Assembly: GCF_023016005.1 (NCBI RefSeq)
Contig: NZ_JALKAZ010000001.1
Span: 1,302,001-1,366,000 of the forward strand
Reading direction: 5' to 3'
DNA from: Erythrobacter sp. F6033
GTDB lineage: Bacteria > Pseudomonadota > Alphaproteobacteria > Sphingomonadales > Sphingomonadaceae
Length of the DNA stretch: 64,000 bases
How positions within the stretch are numbered: the first letter of the stretch is position 1; each line of letters begins with the position of its first letter. The notes below the pieces were generated by a model. That model had not been told where the DNA came from. It ran no database searches and saw only the letters and a list, made by a program, of their open reading frames with translations. The position numbers and the translations under genes are program-made. Below are positions 1 through 8,703 of this stretch, in pieces.

Positions 1-1236
1 TCCGATAGCGGTGCAGTGATGCTGATCGGAACGAAATCGCGTGTCGGTTCACTGCAAGATGATGATCTGCCTAGCGATTGCGTAGTTCTGGAAGAATCTG
101 AGTTTCTGGGCGCTGCCCAAAGCGCGGCGCTAACGCATGGCCCGTCGGAGCGCGATCCGGATGAACTGACCGCCATTCTGTACACCAGCGGCTCCACCGG
201 ACGCCCCAAGGGCGTGATGCTCAGTCATACGAACCTGTGGCTGGGCGCCGTGAGCGTTGCGCACTATCTTAGGATGGCTCAGGATGATGTGACTTTGGCC
301 GTGCTGCCATTGTCATTCGATTACGGCCAGAACCAGCTGCTTTCTACTTGGCATGCAGGCGGCAGCGTGGTGCCGCTCGACTTTCTGTTTCCGCGCGATG
401 TGGCGAAGGCTTGCGCGAAACACTCGATTACTACTCTGGCGGCGGTTCCTCCGCTTTGGGTTCAGCTGACCGAGATTGATTGGCCGCAAGAGGCGGTTGC
501 CTCAATGCGCCGTATGACAAATAGCGGCGGCGCGCTGACTACTGATCTGGTAGATGATCTGACAGGTATTTTCCCTGAAGCCGATTTGTACCCGATGTAT
601 GGTTTGACCGAGGCGTTTCGCTCGACCTTTCTTGATCCGCAATTGGTGCAAAAGCACCCAACATCAATGGGTAAAGCGATTCCCTTCGCAGAGATTCTTG
701 TGATTGACGATGATGGCCAGGTTGCCGATCCAAGTGAAGAGGGTGAGCTGGTTCATTGCGGTCCATTGGTCGCGCAAGGGTATTGGCAAGATCCCGAGCG
801 GACGGCCCAGCGGTTTAAGCCCGCGCCTACACAATCGAAATTCGGCGGGACTGCTGTCTGGTCCGGCGACAGGGTGAAACGCGATGAGAACGGCCTGCTC
901 TATTTTGTCGGGCGACGCGACGCGATGATCAAAAGCGCCGGAAACCGGATTAGCCCGCAAGAGATCGAAGAGGCTGCGATTGCCACCGATCTGGTCGCTG
1001 AAGCTGTTGCTCTCGGCCTGCCAGACGAGCGGTTAGGGCACGCAGTGCATCTTGTTGTTCGCGGAACCGACAACGATGAAGAACGAGCCGAATTGCCGAA
1101 GCGATTAAAACAGGACTTGCCGAATTTTATGCAACCTCAAACGATCCATTGGCGCAAGGCGATGCCGCTCAATCCCAATGGAAAGATCGATCGAACCGCG
1201 CTTTATCGCGAATTGTCTGAGGAGAAAGCGGCATGA
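1..1236 (+). CDS. Acyl-CoA ligase (AMP-forming), exosortase-A-associated, 5' partial
   Basis: This adenylate-forming enzyme activates a carboxylic acid as acyl-AMP and probably transfers it to CoA or a carrier protein. The visible part has the P-loop core YTSGSTGRPKG, the YPMYGLTEA motif, the GRRDAMIKSAGNRISPQEIE hinge region and the C-terminal catalytic lysine in NPNGKIDR. The frame is open to base 1 with no stop, so the in-window GTG/ATG at 16/19 are internal, and roughly 100 N-terminal residues lie upstream. It overlaps the next gene by four bases (ATGA). By context it matches the acyl-CoA ligase that accompanies the PLP decarboxylase in XrtA loci (TIGR03098-type). The substrate is unknown. 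Confidence 0.88.
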   Translation, partial: SDSGAVMLIGTKSRVGSLQDDDLPSDCVVLEESEFLGAAQSAALTHGPSERDPDELTAILYTSGSTGRPKGVMLSHTNLWLGAVSVAHYLRMAQDDVTLAVLPLSFDYGQNQLLSTWHAGGSVVPLDFLFPRDVAKACAKHSITTLAAVPPLWVQLTEIDWPQEAVASMRRMTNSGGALTTDLVDDLTGIFPEADLYPMYGLTEAFRSTFLDPQLVQKHPTSMGKAIPFAEILVIDDDGQVADPSEEGELVHCGPLVAQGYWQDPERTAQRFKPAPTQSKFGGTAVWSGDRVKRDENGLLYFVGRRDAMIKSAGNRISPQEIEEAAIATDLVAEAVALGLPDERLGHAVHLVVRGTDNDEERAELPKRLKQDLPNFMQPQTIHWRKAMPLNPNGKIDRTALYRELSEEKAA

Positions 1237-2465
1237 AGACCAAGCCACTCGGACCAATTCCCGCAGGGTATTCCGCAATTGATGGCGAATTGGCGATTGC
1301 AGGACGAAAAGCGAGCGAGCTCGTCAAGCTGGCTGGCCGGACACCGCTGTTCGTCTATTCGCGTGAGCGATTGAGCGCACGGATGGCGGAATTGCGCGCT
1401 GCTTTGCCCTCACGCATCGGAGTGAACTACGCAATCAAGGCCAACCCGCATCCGGAGGTAATCCGGCATATGGAGCCGCTGGTGGATGGCTTCGACATCG
1501 CGTCTTCAGGCGAACTTGCGATGACTGAGGCTGCCGGAATTGATGCGAAACGGGTCAGTTTTGCTGGGCCGGGCAAGCGGGATGATGAGCTTGAGGCCGC
1601 TATTTCAGCGGGCGTTACGCTCAACTGCGAGTCCGAAGGCGAAGCGAAACGCTCGCTTACGATCGCCCACCGCATTGGTAAGACCCCTAGAATAGCGATC
1701 CGGGTCAATCCGTCTTTCGAGCTGAAAGGTTCAGGCATGAAGATGGGCGGCGGCGCAAAACAATTTGGCGTCGATGCTGACAAAGTCCCGGCCTTGGCGC
1801 GCAAGATTATCGCGCAGGGCGCGGAATGGCGCGGTCTTCATATCTTCACTGGCAGTCAGGCGCTGAATGCCGATGCGATCATAGAGGCGCAGGGTAACGT
1901 GCTGAATTTAGCGGCGGAACTGGCGCGTGAGATTGGCGTGCCCTTGCCAAAGTTGAACATGGGCGGGGGGCTTGGGATCCCTTACTTCCCAGGCGACGAG
2001 CCTGTTGATCTTCGCGCGATCGGTTCCGCTTTGCACGACCATGTCGCTGATCTACCCGCAGAACTTGTCGAAACCGAGCTTTGCCTTGAACTCGGACGCT
2101 TTCTGGTCGGTCAGGCAGGTGTTTATCTCTGCCGTGTCATCGACCGTAAGGAGAGCCACGGCACTACCTACCTTGTGACCGATGGCGGTTTGCACCACCA
2201 ACTCGCTGCGTCGGGCAATTTCGGCACGGTTGTGCGCCGCAATTATCCCGTCGCGATCGCAAGCCGTTTCGATGCCGAAGCGGACGATGTGGTTAACGTT
2301 GTCGGGTGCTTGTGCACGCCGCTCGACAGGCTTGCTGATCTGGCCCATTTGCCGCGCGCAGACGTTGGCGATCTTGTCGCAGTGTTTTGTGCAGGTGCCT
2401 ATGGAGCGACCTCTTCACCCTCGGCATTCTTGGGTCATGGGGCAGCGGAAGAGCTGCTGATCTAG
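1233..2465 (+). CDS. PLP-dependent decarboxylase, exosortase-A-associated
   Basis: This is a fold-III (alanine-racemase/ornithine-decarboxylase-like) enzyme of 410 residues, related to diaminopimelate decarboxylase LysA. YAIKANPHPE at about residues 66-75 carries the PLP lysine. GGGLGIPYF (about residue 245) and the C-terminal CAGAYGATSSPSAF match the phosphate-binding and dimer active-site motifs. It starts inside the end of the acyl-CoA ligase gene (ATGA overlap), so the two are translationally coupled. In XrtA exopolysaccharide loci this pair (TIGR03098/TIGR03099) is thought to make an amino or acyl precursor, but the substrate is not established. A plain LysA is less likely because of the context. 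Confidence 0.88.
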   Translation: MKTKPLGPIPAGYSAIDGELAIAGRKASELVKLAGRTPLFVYSRERLSARMAELRAALPSRIGVNYAIKANPHPEVIRHMEPLVDGFDIASSGELAMTEAAGIDAKRVSFAGPGKRDDELEAAISAGVTLNCESEGEAKRSLTIAHRIGKTPRIAIRVNPSFELKGSGMKMGGGAKQFGVDADKVPALARKIIAQGAEWRGLHIFTGSQALNADAIIEAQGNVLNLAAELAREIGVPLPKLNMGGGLGIPYFPGDEPVDLRAIGSALHDHVADLPAELVETELCLELGRFLVGQAGVYLCRVIDRKESHGTTYLVTDGGLHHQLAASGNFGTVVRRNYPVAIASRFDAEADDVVNVVGCLCTPLDRLADLAHLPRADVGDLVAVFCAGAYGATSSPSAFLGHGAAEELLI

Positions 2466-2506
2466 GTTTACGTTAACGCCTGTTAAACCTCTGTCCCGAA
2501 ACGGGA
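2465..2506. repeat. Two adjacent inverted repeats upstream of the export genes
   Basis: GGTTTA at 2465-2470 pairs with TAAACC at 2484-2489, and TCCCG at 2494-2498 pairs with CGGGA at 2502-2506 around an AAA loop. Within the first lie two TTAA half-sites six bases apart (2473-2476, 2483-2486). This resembles the CtrA box TTAA-N7-TTAA but is one base too short. No T-tract follows, so a classical terminator is unlikely. The element sits in the 187-base gap before the export lipoprotein gene and may be a terminator remnant or an operator. Confidence 0.35.
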
Positions 2507-2652
2507 TAGAAGGTGAAATCAGGCGATATCACTAATATTATGTTCACCATTTTCAGCCAGAGAGATCGGGTCATTCGCGTGCCCCGGTACAGCAGGTCGC
2601 TCCTGCATCCACGTATCGAGGCCCGCCGAACCAAGGCCAAGGATACGTATCG

Positions 2653-3300
2653 ATGCTTAATTCGCTGTCTCTCACCCGCCTCGCTACCATTGCTGTAGCT
2701 CCCATCGCGTTAGCCGCGTGCGCTGGCGGGCCGAGCACACAACTTCCTGCTGCGACATTCTCTACAGGAGGCGTCGAGGCGCCGACCGAAGACTATATTC
2801 TCGGTCCGCTGGATCAGATCACTGTCCATGTTTGGCGCAATCCTGAACTGTCGGCTGAAGACATTCAGGTGCGTCCCGATGGCCGCATCACAATTCCGCT
2901 GGTTCAGGATATGGTCGCCGTTGGCAAGACACCGACCCAGTTGCAGGACGACATCAAGGAATCGCTGAGCGAGTATATCGAGCAGCCGATCGTTTCGGTT
3001 ATCGTGAACGAGTTCAACGGCGCTCTCCCTCAACAAATCCGCATTACCGGCGCGGGCGCAGAGCCAGCTGCTCTTGCATACCGTGCAAACATGACAGTGC
3101 TTGATGCGATGATCGCAGTGGGCGGTCTGGGTGAGTTTGCTGCGGGCAACCGGGCGACCCTTACTCGCTACGAAACTGAGCTCGGCGAGAACAAGACGTA
3201 CCGACTGCGCCTAAAGGATCTCCTGAACAAAGGTGATGCCACCGCCAACGTCGCGCTGAAACCGGGCGATACCATTTCCATTCCGGAGAGCCGTTTCTAA
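2653..3300 (+). CDS. Polysaccharide export lipoprotein (Wza/EpsA-like), XrtA-associated
   Basis: This outer-membrane polysaccharide export protein has 215 residues. The N-terminus is a lipoprotein signal with the lipobox ALAAC, cysteine at residue 23. A Poly_export domain follows (YILGPLDQITVHVWRNPELS, about residues 48-67, with VRPDGRITIPLV after it), then an SLBB-like segment and the closing LKPGDTISIPES. It is shorter than Wza (about 380 residues), as expected for the XrtA type (TIGR03027). ATG 2653 is preceded by AAGGA nine bases upstream. It begins the export/synthesis block; the chain-length gene follows after 15 bases. Confidence 0.9.
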   Translation: MLNSLSLTRLATIAVAPIALAACAGGPSTQLPAATFSTGGVEAPTEDYILGPLDQITVHVWRNPELSAEDIQVRPDGRITIPLVQDMVAVGKTPTQLQDDIKESLSEYIEQPIVSVIVNEFNGALPQQIRITGAGAEPAALAYRANMTVLDAMIAVGGLGEFAAGNRATLTRYETELGENKTYRLRLKDLLNKGDATANVALKPGDTISIPESRF

Positions 3301-3315
3301 CGGGCGCGCTGATAT

Positions 3316-4839
3316 ATGAACGAGATTATCGAAGAACTGCGCACAGCGCTCTACTCGGTCTGGCACAGGCGCTGGATTGCGATTGCTGTCGCCTGGGGCA
3401 TTTGCCTGCTTGGCTGGCTTGCAGTTTCCACCATCCCAAACTCCTACGAATCGAAAGCGCGCATCTACGTTGACGTTGATGATGTGCTTTCGGAGCAGCT
3501 GGGCTTGGCAGGCGACGGCCGCGAAGAGATCATGAAGGTTCGCCAGACTCTGGTGAGCACGAAAAACCTCAAGAAGGTTATCAGTTCGACCAAGCTCGGC
3601 GAGGAAATCACCGAAGCGACCCAGATGGACTCTGCGGTGGCCGACCTTGCCGAACGGGTAGAAGTCACCAGTCAACAGGACAACCTGTTCGAAATCGTGG
3701 CGACAGTGGGCAAAAGCCGTTTGTCAGACGCGGAAAACGCGGTGCTTGCGCGTAATGTCGTACAAAAGCTGCTGGATATTTTCCGTGAGGAACACATCTC
3801 CGGCAACCGCGCGAGCATCAACGGTGCGATTGCCGAGCTTGATGATCAACTCGAGGAGCGCAAAGCGGAACTCGAAGCCGCCGAACAGCGACGGCTAGCA
3901 TTTGAAGCGCAATACCCTGACCTGATTGGTGGTTCGGAAACGCTTTCGACCAAAATCCAGCAGGCGCGCACAGAATTGCGCGATATTGATGCTGATCTCG
4001 CCGCAGCAACCAGCTCGCTGGCATCTGTAAGCAGCCAGCTCGCAAGCACGCCGCGTACGATCGCGGGCGGCGCGAATGCCACCGGACCTCGCGCGGCATT
4101 GCTACAAGCGCAAAGCCAGCTTGCCGAGCTTCGCGGACGCGGCCTGAAAGACGGCCACCCGGATGTGATCGCGACAACCAAACAAGTTGTTTTGCTGCGT
4201 CAGCAGGTTGAACGGGCTGGTCCAGACGATGCCGGTGGTACGCCTAATCAGGCATATTCATCGCTTTTGGCTATTCGTTCGGATCGTCAGGCATCTGTTG
4301 AAGCGCTTCAGGCACGCCGCGCGGCTCTTCAGTCGACAATTGCCTCGCTCATGGCCAGCCAAGCGAGCGAACCGGAAGTCGCCGCAGAAGCAAACCGCAT
4401 CAGCCGCGATTATGAGGTGCTTCAGAAAAACTATGAAGATCGCCTCCAGGATCGCGAAGAGCTGCGGACCCGCGGCAACGTCGTCGACGAGACAAGCCAG
4501 TACAAATTCGATCTGATTGACCCACCTGTCGTGCCTCAGAAGCCAGCGGCGCCGAACCGTCCGTTGCTTTTGCTCGGCGTGTTGATCGTTGGTCTCGGTG
4601 GCGGTGCTGCTGCGGCGTATGGTTTGGGTCAATTCAAATCGAGCTTTGCAACGCCGCAAAAGCTGGAACGTACTTTTGATATGCCGGTGATCGGGTCAGT
4701 TTCGCTCACCATTTCCGAAACCGCGCGTGCGCTTAAGCGGCGCCGCTTCAAACAATTCGCCGGGGCCTGTGCTGGTCTGGTCGGAGTGTTCGTCATTCTG
4801 CTCGCGATCGAGGTTGTCTCGGTCGGAACAGTGGCGTGA
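3316..4839 (+). CDS. Chain-length determinant (Wzz/PCP-2-like), XrtA-associated
   Basis: This inner-membrane polysaccharide co-polymerase has 507 residues and should control polymer length together with the kinase encoded next. A membrane segment lies at about residues 18-40, followed by a Wzz domain (SYESKARIYVDVDDVL). Long periplasmic coiled coils occupy about 165-210 and 300-390. The proline-rich PPVVPQKPAAPNRP precedes a second membrane segment (about 414-440), and a third hydrophobic stretch forms the C-terminus. There is no Walker motif, so the kinase is a separate protein, as in proteobacterial XrtA systems (TIGR03007-type). The ribosome-binding site before ATG 3316 is weak. Confidence 0.9.
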   Translation: MNEIIEELRTALYSVWHRRWIAIAVAWGICLLGWLAVSTIPNSYESKARIYVDVDDVLSEQLGLAGDGREEIMKVRQTLVSTKNLKKVISSTKLGEEITEATQMDSAVADLAERVEVTSQQDNLFEIVATVGKSRLSDAENAVLARNVVQKLLDIFREEHISGNRASINGAIAELDDQLEERKAELEAAEQRRLAFEAQYPDLIGGSETLSTKIQQARTELRDIDADLAAATSSLASVSSQLASTPRTIAGGANATGPRAALLQAQSQLAELRGRGLKDGHPDVIATTKQVVLLRQQVERAGPDDAGGTPNQAYSSLLAIRSDRQASVEALQARRAALQSTIASLMASQASEPEVAAEANRISRDYEVLQKNYEDRLQDREELRTRGNVVDETSQYKFDLIDPPVVPQKPAAPNRPLLLLGVLIVGLGGGAAAAYGLGQFKSSFATPQKLERTFDMPVIGSVSLTISETARALKRRRFKQFAGACAGLVGVFVILLAIEVVSVGTVA

Positions 4840-4861
4840 TCGGGCTCGGAGGAAACAGAAC

Positions 4862-5854
4862 ATGACCGAACAGAGCAAGATCAACAAAGACACCGCAAAA
4901 CGCGCTTCTCTTTTGGAGCGTGCCGACCGTGTATTTGGATTGGACGACCTTGGCCCGGCCAAGGTGCCTAGCAACCTGCCGAAACCAAGCCGGCCTGTCG
5001 TTCCACCGCAACCAGTGGCCAAACAGCCTGTTGCGGTTCCAGCTTCGCAAATTCCTGTTGCGGCAGCTTCTGCACAGCCTGTTCCACAACCAGCGTCTGA
5101 ACCTCAGCCAGAGCCAGCCGTCGCTTTGTCGGGTCCGTATCACGACATCGAACGCTGGAATCTGAAAGATGCAGGTCTGATCGTGCCAGAGGATCCGGTC
5201 ACGGCGCTGCTCGAAGAATTCCGCATTGTTAAGCGCGACATTATTGCCGACGCACGGGCCAGACGGGACTCAAAACAGCGCCGCATTCTGGTGTGTTCAC
5301 CGCATCAGGGCGAAGGCAAAACCTTCTGCGCTATCAATCTTGCAATCGCACTTGCAGCGGAGCGAGATGTGGAAGTCTTGCTCGTCGATGCCGATGTAAT
5401 CCGTCCTTCCGTGGCCAATCGCCTCGGGCTGGAGGTGCAGCGCGGTTTGATGGATGCGCTCGCAAACCCTTCTTTGCGTCCTGAGAAACTCGCGATCCAG
5501 ACAGACATTGATGGTCTGTTTGTTCTGCCTGCCGGCGCGACGGGCCCCAACGATGCGGAATATCTTGCAAGCGAACGTACTGGCGAGATTTTGGACCGCC
5601 TCACGCGCGGTGCACCCAATCGCTACGTCATTTTCGATACACCGCCAGCGCTGGCCGCTTCTGCTGCGGCGGAACTGGCGTCTCATGTTGGTCAGACCGT
5701 TCTTGTGGTTCGTGCCGATGAAACCAGCCGGGCCGCGCTGGAAGACGCGCAGCAGCTGCTGTCGGCCTGCCAGAATATCAAACTGTTGCTCAACGCAACC
5801 CACTTCAGTCCATCCGGTCGCCGCTTCGGCGATTACGGCGAAAGGGAGGAATGA
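4862..5854 (+). CDS. XrtA-associated BY-type tyrosine autokinase
   Basis: This cytoplasmic ATPase/tyrosine kinase (330 residues, TIGR03018-type) partners the preceding chain-length protein. Residues 45-105 are a Pro/Gln/Ala-rich linker. The Walker A motif (HQGEGKTFCAINLA) is near residue 147, Walker A' (VLLVDADVIRPS) near 170 and Walker B (VIFDTPP) near 256. The start is ATG 4862, preceded by GGAGGAAACAGAAC; longer in-frame starts would run into the upstream gene. The C-terminal tail ends GDYGEREE with a single tyrosine, whereas most BY kinases carry a tyrosine cluster there. It may therefore act more as an ATPase switch than as a polyphosphorylated kinase. Confidence 0.88.
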   Translation: MTEQSKINKDTAKRASLLERADRVFGLDDLGPAKVPSNLPKPSRPVVPPQPVAKQPVAVPASQIPVAAASAQPVPQPASEPQPEPAVALSGPYHDIERWNLKDAGLIVPEDPVTALLEEFRIVKRDIIADARARRDSKQRRILVCSPHQGEGKTFCAINLAIALAAERDVEVLLVDADVIRPSVANRLGLEVQRGLMDALANPSLRPEKLAIQTDIDGLFVLPAGATGPNDAEYLASERTGEILDRLTRGAPNRYVIFDTPPALAASAAAELASHVGQTVLVVRADETSRAALEDAQQLLSACQNIKLLLNATHFSPSGRRFGDYGEREE

Positions 5855-5856
5855 TC

Positions 5857-7479
5857 ATGAAGAGCATTCGCACCTGCTTACTCATCGGAGCGTTCGGCGC
5901 TCTTGTTCCAGCCACAGCTTACGCTCAGGAAGCGGAAGCAGAGGAGGCGCCTCGCGTTGTCTCTGTTCAGCCGTATATTGAGGTCAATCAAATCCTCTCC
6001 GCCGAGCTGCAACCCGGCAATGACGTTGTTACTTTCACTCAGATCGCCACAGGCGTTGATGTGAATGCGCAAGGCCGCAACAGCGGAGCATCGGTTTCGG
6101 TGCGCTATGAGCGCAACATCAGTTACGGCGATGACAATGTTGATACGAACACCGTGAGCGGCATCGCGCGCGGTTATGTATCACTGATCCCGCGCGCGCT
6201 GACATTTGAAGCTGGCGGTCTTGCCAGCCGCACCCGAGTTGACGGGGGCGGGGCGGTTTCGCCCAATCCGCAGGCAAGCGAAGATGCGGCTAGCCAACTC
6301 TACAGCGTTTATGCTGGACCAAGCCTGAGCACTCAGGTTGGATCAGTCGAAGTGTCGGGCCTTGCCCGCGTTGGCTACAACCGCTTCGAAGCAGACAACA
6401 CCGTGTTCGACCAGAACGGCGATCCAGTCGACGTGTTTGACGACAGTGTGACCTACAACGCTCAATTGCGGGCGGGAACGCGCGCTGGCGATCCATTGCC
6501 AGTCGGCGTCGGCGTCACAGGCGGCTTCTATCAGGAAGATATCTCCAACCTCGATCAGCGGGTTCGCGACGTATATGTTCGCGGCGACGTAACTTTGCCG
6601 GTTACGGATTCGCTCGCACTGGTCGGCGGCGTTGGATACGAAAACGTCGAAGTGTCGAGCCGCGATGCTCTTCGCGATGTGAACGGCGATCTGGTTCGCG
6701 ATGCTTCCGGACGCCTTGTCACAGACGAAGCGTCACCGCGCATCCTTGCTTTTGATGTCGATGGTTTGCTTTGGGATGTGGGCGCGCTCTGGCGTCCAAG
6801 CTCGCGCACCTCGCTCGCTGCAAGTGTCGGTCGTCGTTACGATTCAACCACATATTACGGCAGCTTCAGTTACGCGCCGAGCAGCCGCAGTTCCTTCAAC
6901 GTCAATGTCTATGACGGTGTCAGCGGCTTTGGTGGCCGCCTGAACAATGCGCTCGCTGATCTCGGGACTGACTTCGATGTTCTTAGGAACCCGGTTAGCG
7001 GTGACTTTGGCGGTCTTGTAAGCGGACAAGAGGGCTCTGGCCTCGTCAATTCGCTTGGTTCCGTCCGTTCGTCCGCGTTCCGCGGTCGCGGCGTCAATGC
7101 CAGCTACCAACGCAACATCGGCACAGCTACCGCAGTCATCGGCGCTGGATATGACCGGCGCGAGTTCATCGGCGCAGCGGGCACCGTGCTGGAAGCGGTC
7201 GATGGCGTGATTGACGAAAGCTATTACATCGCTGGCGGCATCAACCGTCCGATCGGTCGCAGCGCGACCTTTGCTGCGAACGCTTACGTTAATTGGTTCG
7301 ATAGCGGCACCGACAATGGCGATGCGACAGGCTTTGGCGCTTCGGCAGCTTATGGTCGTTCGCTCACCAACAAGCTGACCGCGCGCGCGGCGGTTTCCGT
7401 CGATTATATCGATAGCGACTTCACAGTCGAAGACTTTGCCACTGCAACCGCGTTGCTTGGCCTGCGCTACAACTTCTGA
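5857..7479 (+). CDS. Outer-membrane beta-barrel protein of the exopolysaccharide locus
   Basis: This 540-residue protein has a Sec signal peptide (cleavage after AYA-QEAEAEE, about residue 25). The rest alternates short polar/aromatic beta-strands and ends in LLGLRYNF, a BamA-type C-terminal beta-signal with terminal Phe. It corresponds to the PEP-CTERM-associated outer-membrane protein (TIGR03016-like / beta-barrel porin 2 group) placed between kinase and ATPase in XrtA loci, and may form a secretion pore or anchor for the polymer. ATG 5857 is preferred over 5851 because GGGAGG is then eight bases upstream. The specific role is inferred from position. Confidence 0.8.
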   Translation: MKSIRTCLLIGAFGALVPATAYAQEAEAEEAPRVVSVQPYIEVNQILSAELQPGNDVVTFTQIATGVDVNAQGRNSGASVSVRYERNISYGDDNVDTNTVSGIARGYVSLIPRALTFEAGGLASRTRVDGGGAVSPNPQASEDAASQLYSVYAGPSLSTQVGSVEVSGLARVGYNRFEADNTVFDQNGDPVDVFDDSVTYNAQLRAGTRAGDPLPVGVGVTGGFYQEDISNLDQRVRDVYVRGDVTLPVTDSLALVGGVGYENVEVSSRDALRDVNGDLVRDASGRLVTDEASPRILAFDVDGLLWDVGALWRPSSRTSLAASVGRRYDSTTYYGSFSYAPSSRSSFNVNVYDGVSGFGGRLNNALADLGTDFDVLRNPVSGDFGGLVSGQEGSGLVNSLGSVRSSAFRGRGVNASYQRNIGTATAVIGAGYDRREFIGAAGTVLEAVDGVIDESYYIAGGINRPIGRSATFAANAYVNWFDSGTDNGDATGFGASAAYGRSLTNKLTARAAVSVDYIDSDFTVEDFATATALLGLRYNF

Positions 7480-7498
7480 TCCTTGGAGCTATACACTC

Positions 7499-8668
7499 AT
7501 GTACGATCATTTTTACGGGTTTAGCGGGCGGCCATTTCAGCTGACTCCAGATCCCGAATTCTATTTCGAGAGTTCGAGCCACAAAAAGGCGATGTCCTAT
7601 CTCGGATATGGTTTGAACCAGGGCGAAGGCTTTGTGGTGATTAGCGGAGAAGTCGGTGCTGGTAAGTCGACACTGGTGGCTCACCTTATGGAGCGGACCA
7701 ATCCAGAAGAGCTGACCGTCGCGCAGGTTGTAACCAGCGCTCTGGACGGCGGCGAGTTGATCCATGTGATCGCGCAGGCTTTTGGCATTCATGTTGAAGG
7801 CAAGGACAAAGCAAACGCGTTGGGTGCGATCGAGCGTTTTCTGCAAGAGGAAGCGCGCGAAGGTAAGCGTTGTTTGCTGATCGTGGATGAATGCCAGAGC
7901 CTAGACCTTACGGCTCTGGAAGAAATGCGGATGCTGTCGAACTTCCAACTGGGTTCGCACCCGCTGCTTCAGACGCTTTTGCTTGGTCAGCCGGAATTTC
8001 GCCGTACGCTTGCCCAGCATCCTGATCTCGATCAGCTGCGCCAGCGAGTGATCGCGTCGCATCATCTTGAAGCATTGGATGCAGAAGAAGTCGAAGACTA
8101 CATCCTACACCGTCTGAAACATGTCGGATGGGAAGGGCGGCCAACACTTCGCCCCGGCCTCCTTCCTGCATTGTTTGAGGCGACCGATGGCATTCCGCGC
8201 CGCGTTAATCAGGTGATGAACCGCCTTCTTTTGCTGGGTGCAATCGAAGAGCAAGACGCCTTGACGACCGAGATGCTGGAAGCCGTCATGGAGGAAATGG
8301 GATCGGATACGGCGCGCGGTTCAAGCCCGCAGCCAAGCCCGCTCAGCATTGAACCTTCCGTCGAAGCGGCAGAACCCGCCACCGAGCAGGATATCGATAG
8401 CGTTCCCGCGACAGAGGTTGCCGCATTGCTGGCCCAACGTGACGAGCGCACAGCCGAACTTGAAGCAGCGTTAAGCGACCTTCAGGCCGCAGGTACAACG
8501 CCGGTTTCGGAAACAGCGCCCGTTCTGGAGGAACAGAACGAAGCTGAGGTCAACGCGGTGCTCAACCGCATTGAGCAACGTCTGGAAGAGCAAGAACAAT
8601 CCTTCCGCCATGTTCTGACTATGCTGATCGAATGGCTTGAGGACGATAAATCGCGCGAGGCAGCGTAA
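7499..8668 (+). CDS. XrtA-associated AAA/ExeA-like ATPase
   Basis: This ATPase has 389 residues. It begins with the family signature MYDHFYGFSGRPFQLTPDP, then Walker A (GEVGAGKST, about residues 51-59), Walker B (LLIVDECQSL, about 122-131), sensor region LGQPEFRRTL and the arginine-containing IPRRVNQ. This matches the ExeA/GspA-type ATPases of XrtA loci (TIGR03015), here with an extra Glu-rich, probably coiled-coil C-terminus from about residue 275. ExeA relatives help assemble envelope secretion machinery. ATG 7499 follows GGAG ten bases upstream and lies 19 bases after the barrel gene. Confidence 0.88.
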   Translation: MYDHFYGFSGRPFQLTPDPEFYFESSSHKKAMSYLGYGLNQGEGFVVISGEVGAGKSTLVAHLMERTNPEELTVAQVVTSALDGGELIHVIAQAFGIHVEGKDKANALGAIERFLQEEAREGKRCLLIVDECQSLDLTALEEMRMLSNFQLGSHPLLQTLLLGQPEFRRTLAQHPDLDQLRQRVIASHHLEALDAEEVEDYILHRLKHVGWEGRPTLRPGLLPALFEATDGIPRRVNQVMNRLLLLGAIEEQDALTTEMLEAVMEEMGSDTARGSSPQPSPLSIEPSVEAAEPATEQDIDSVPATEVAALLAQRDERTAELEAALSDLQAAGTTPVSETAPVLEEQNEAEVNAVLNRIEQRLEEQEQSFRHVLTMLIEWLEDDKSREAA

Positions 8669-8703
8669 CAATGCACGGGTCAAACCCCGCATCTGGTGAA
8701 AGC

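Noticed and set aside
2513..2698. Open frame of 61 codons before the export lipoprotein gene
   Set aside because: It lacks protein-like composition, overlaps the real gene and has no ribosome-binding site.
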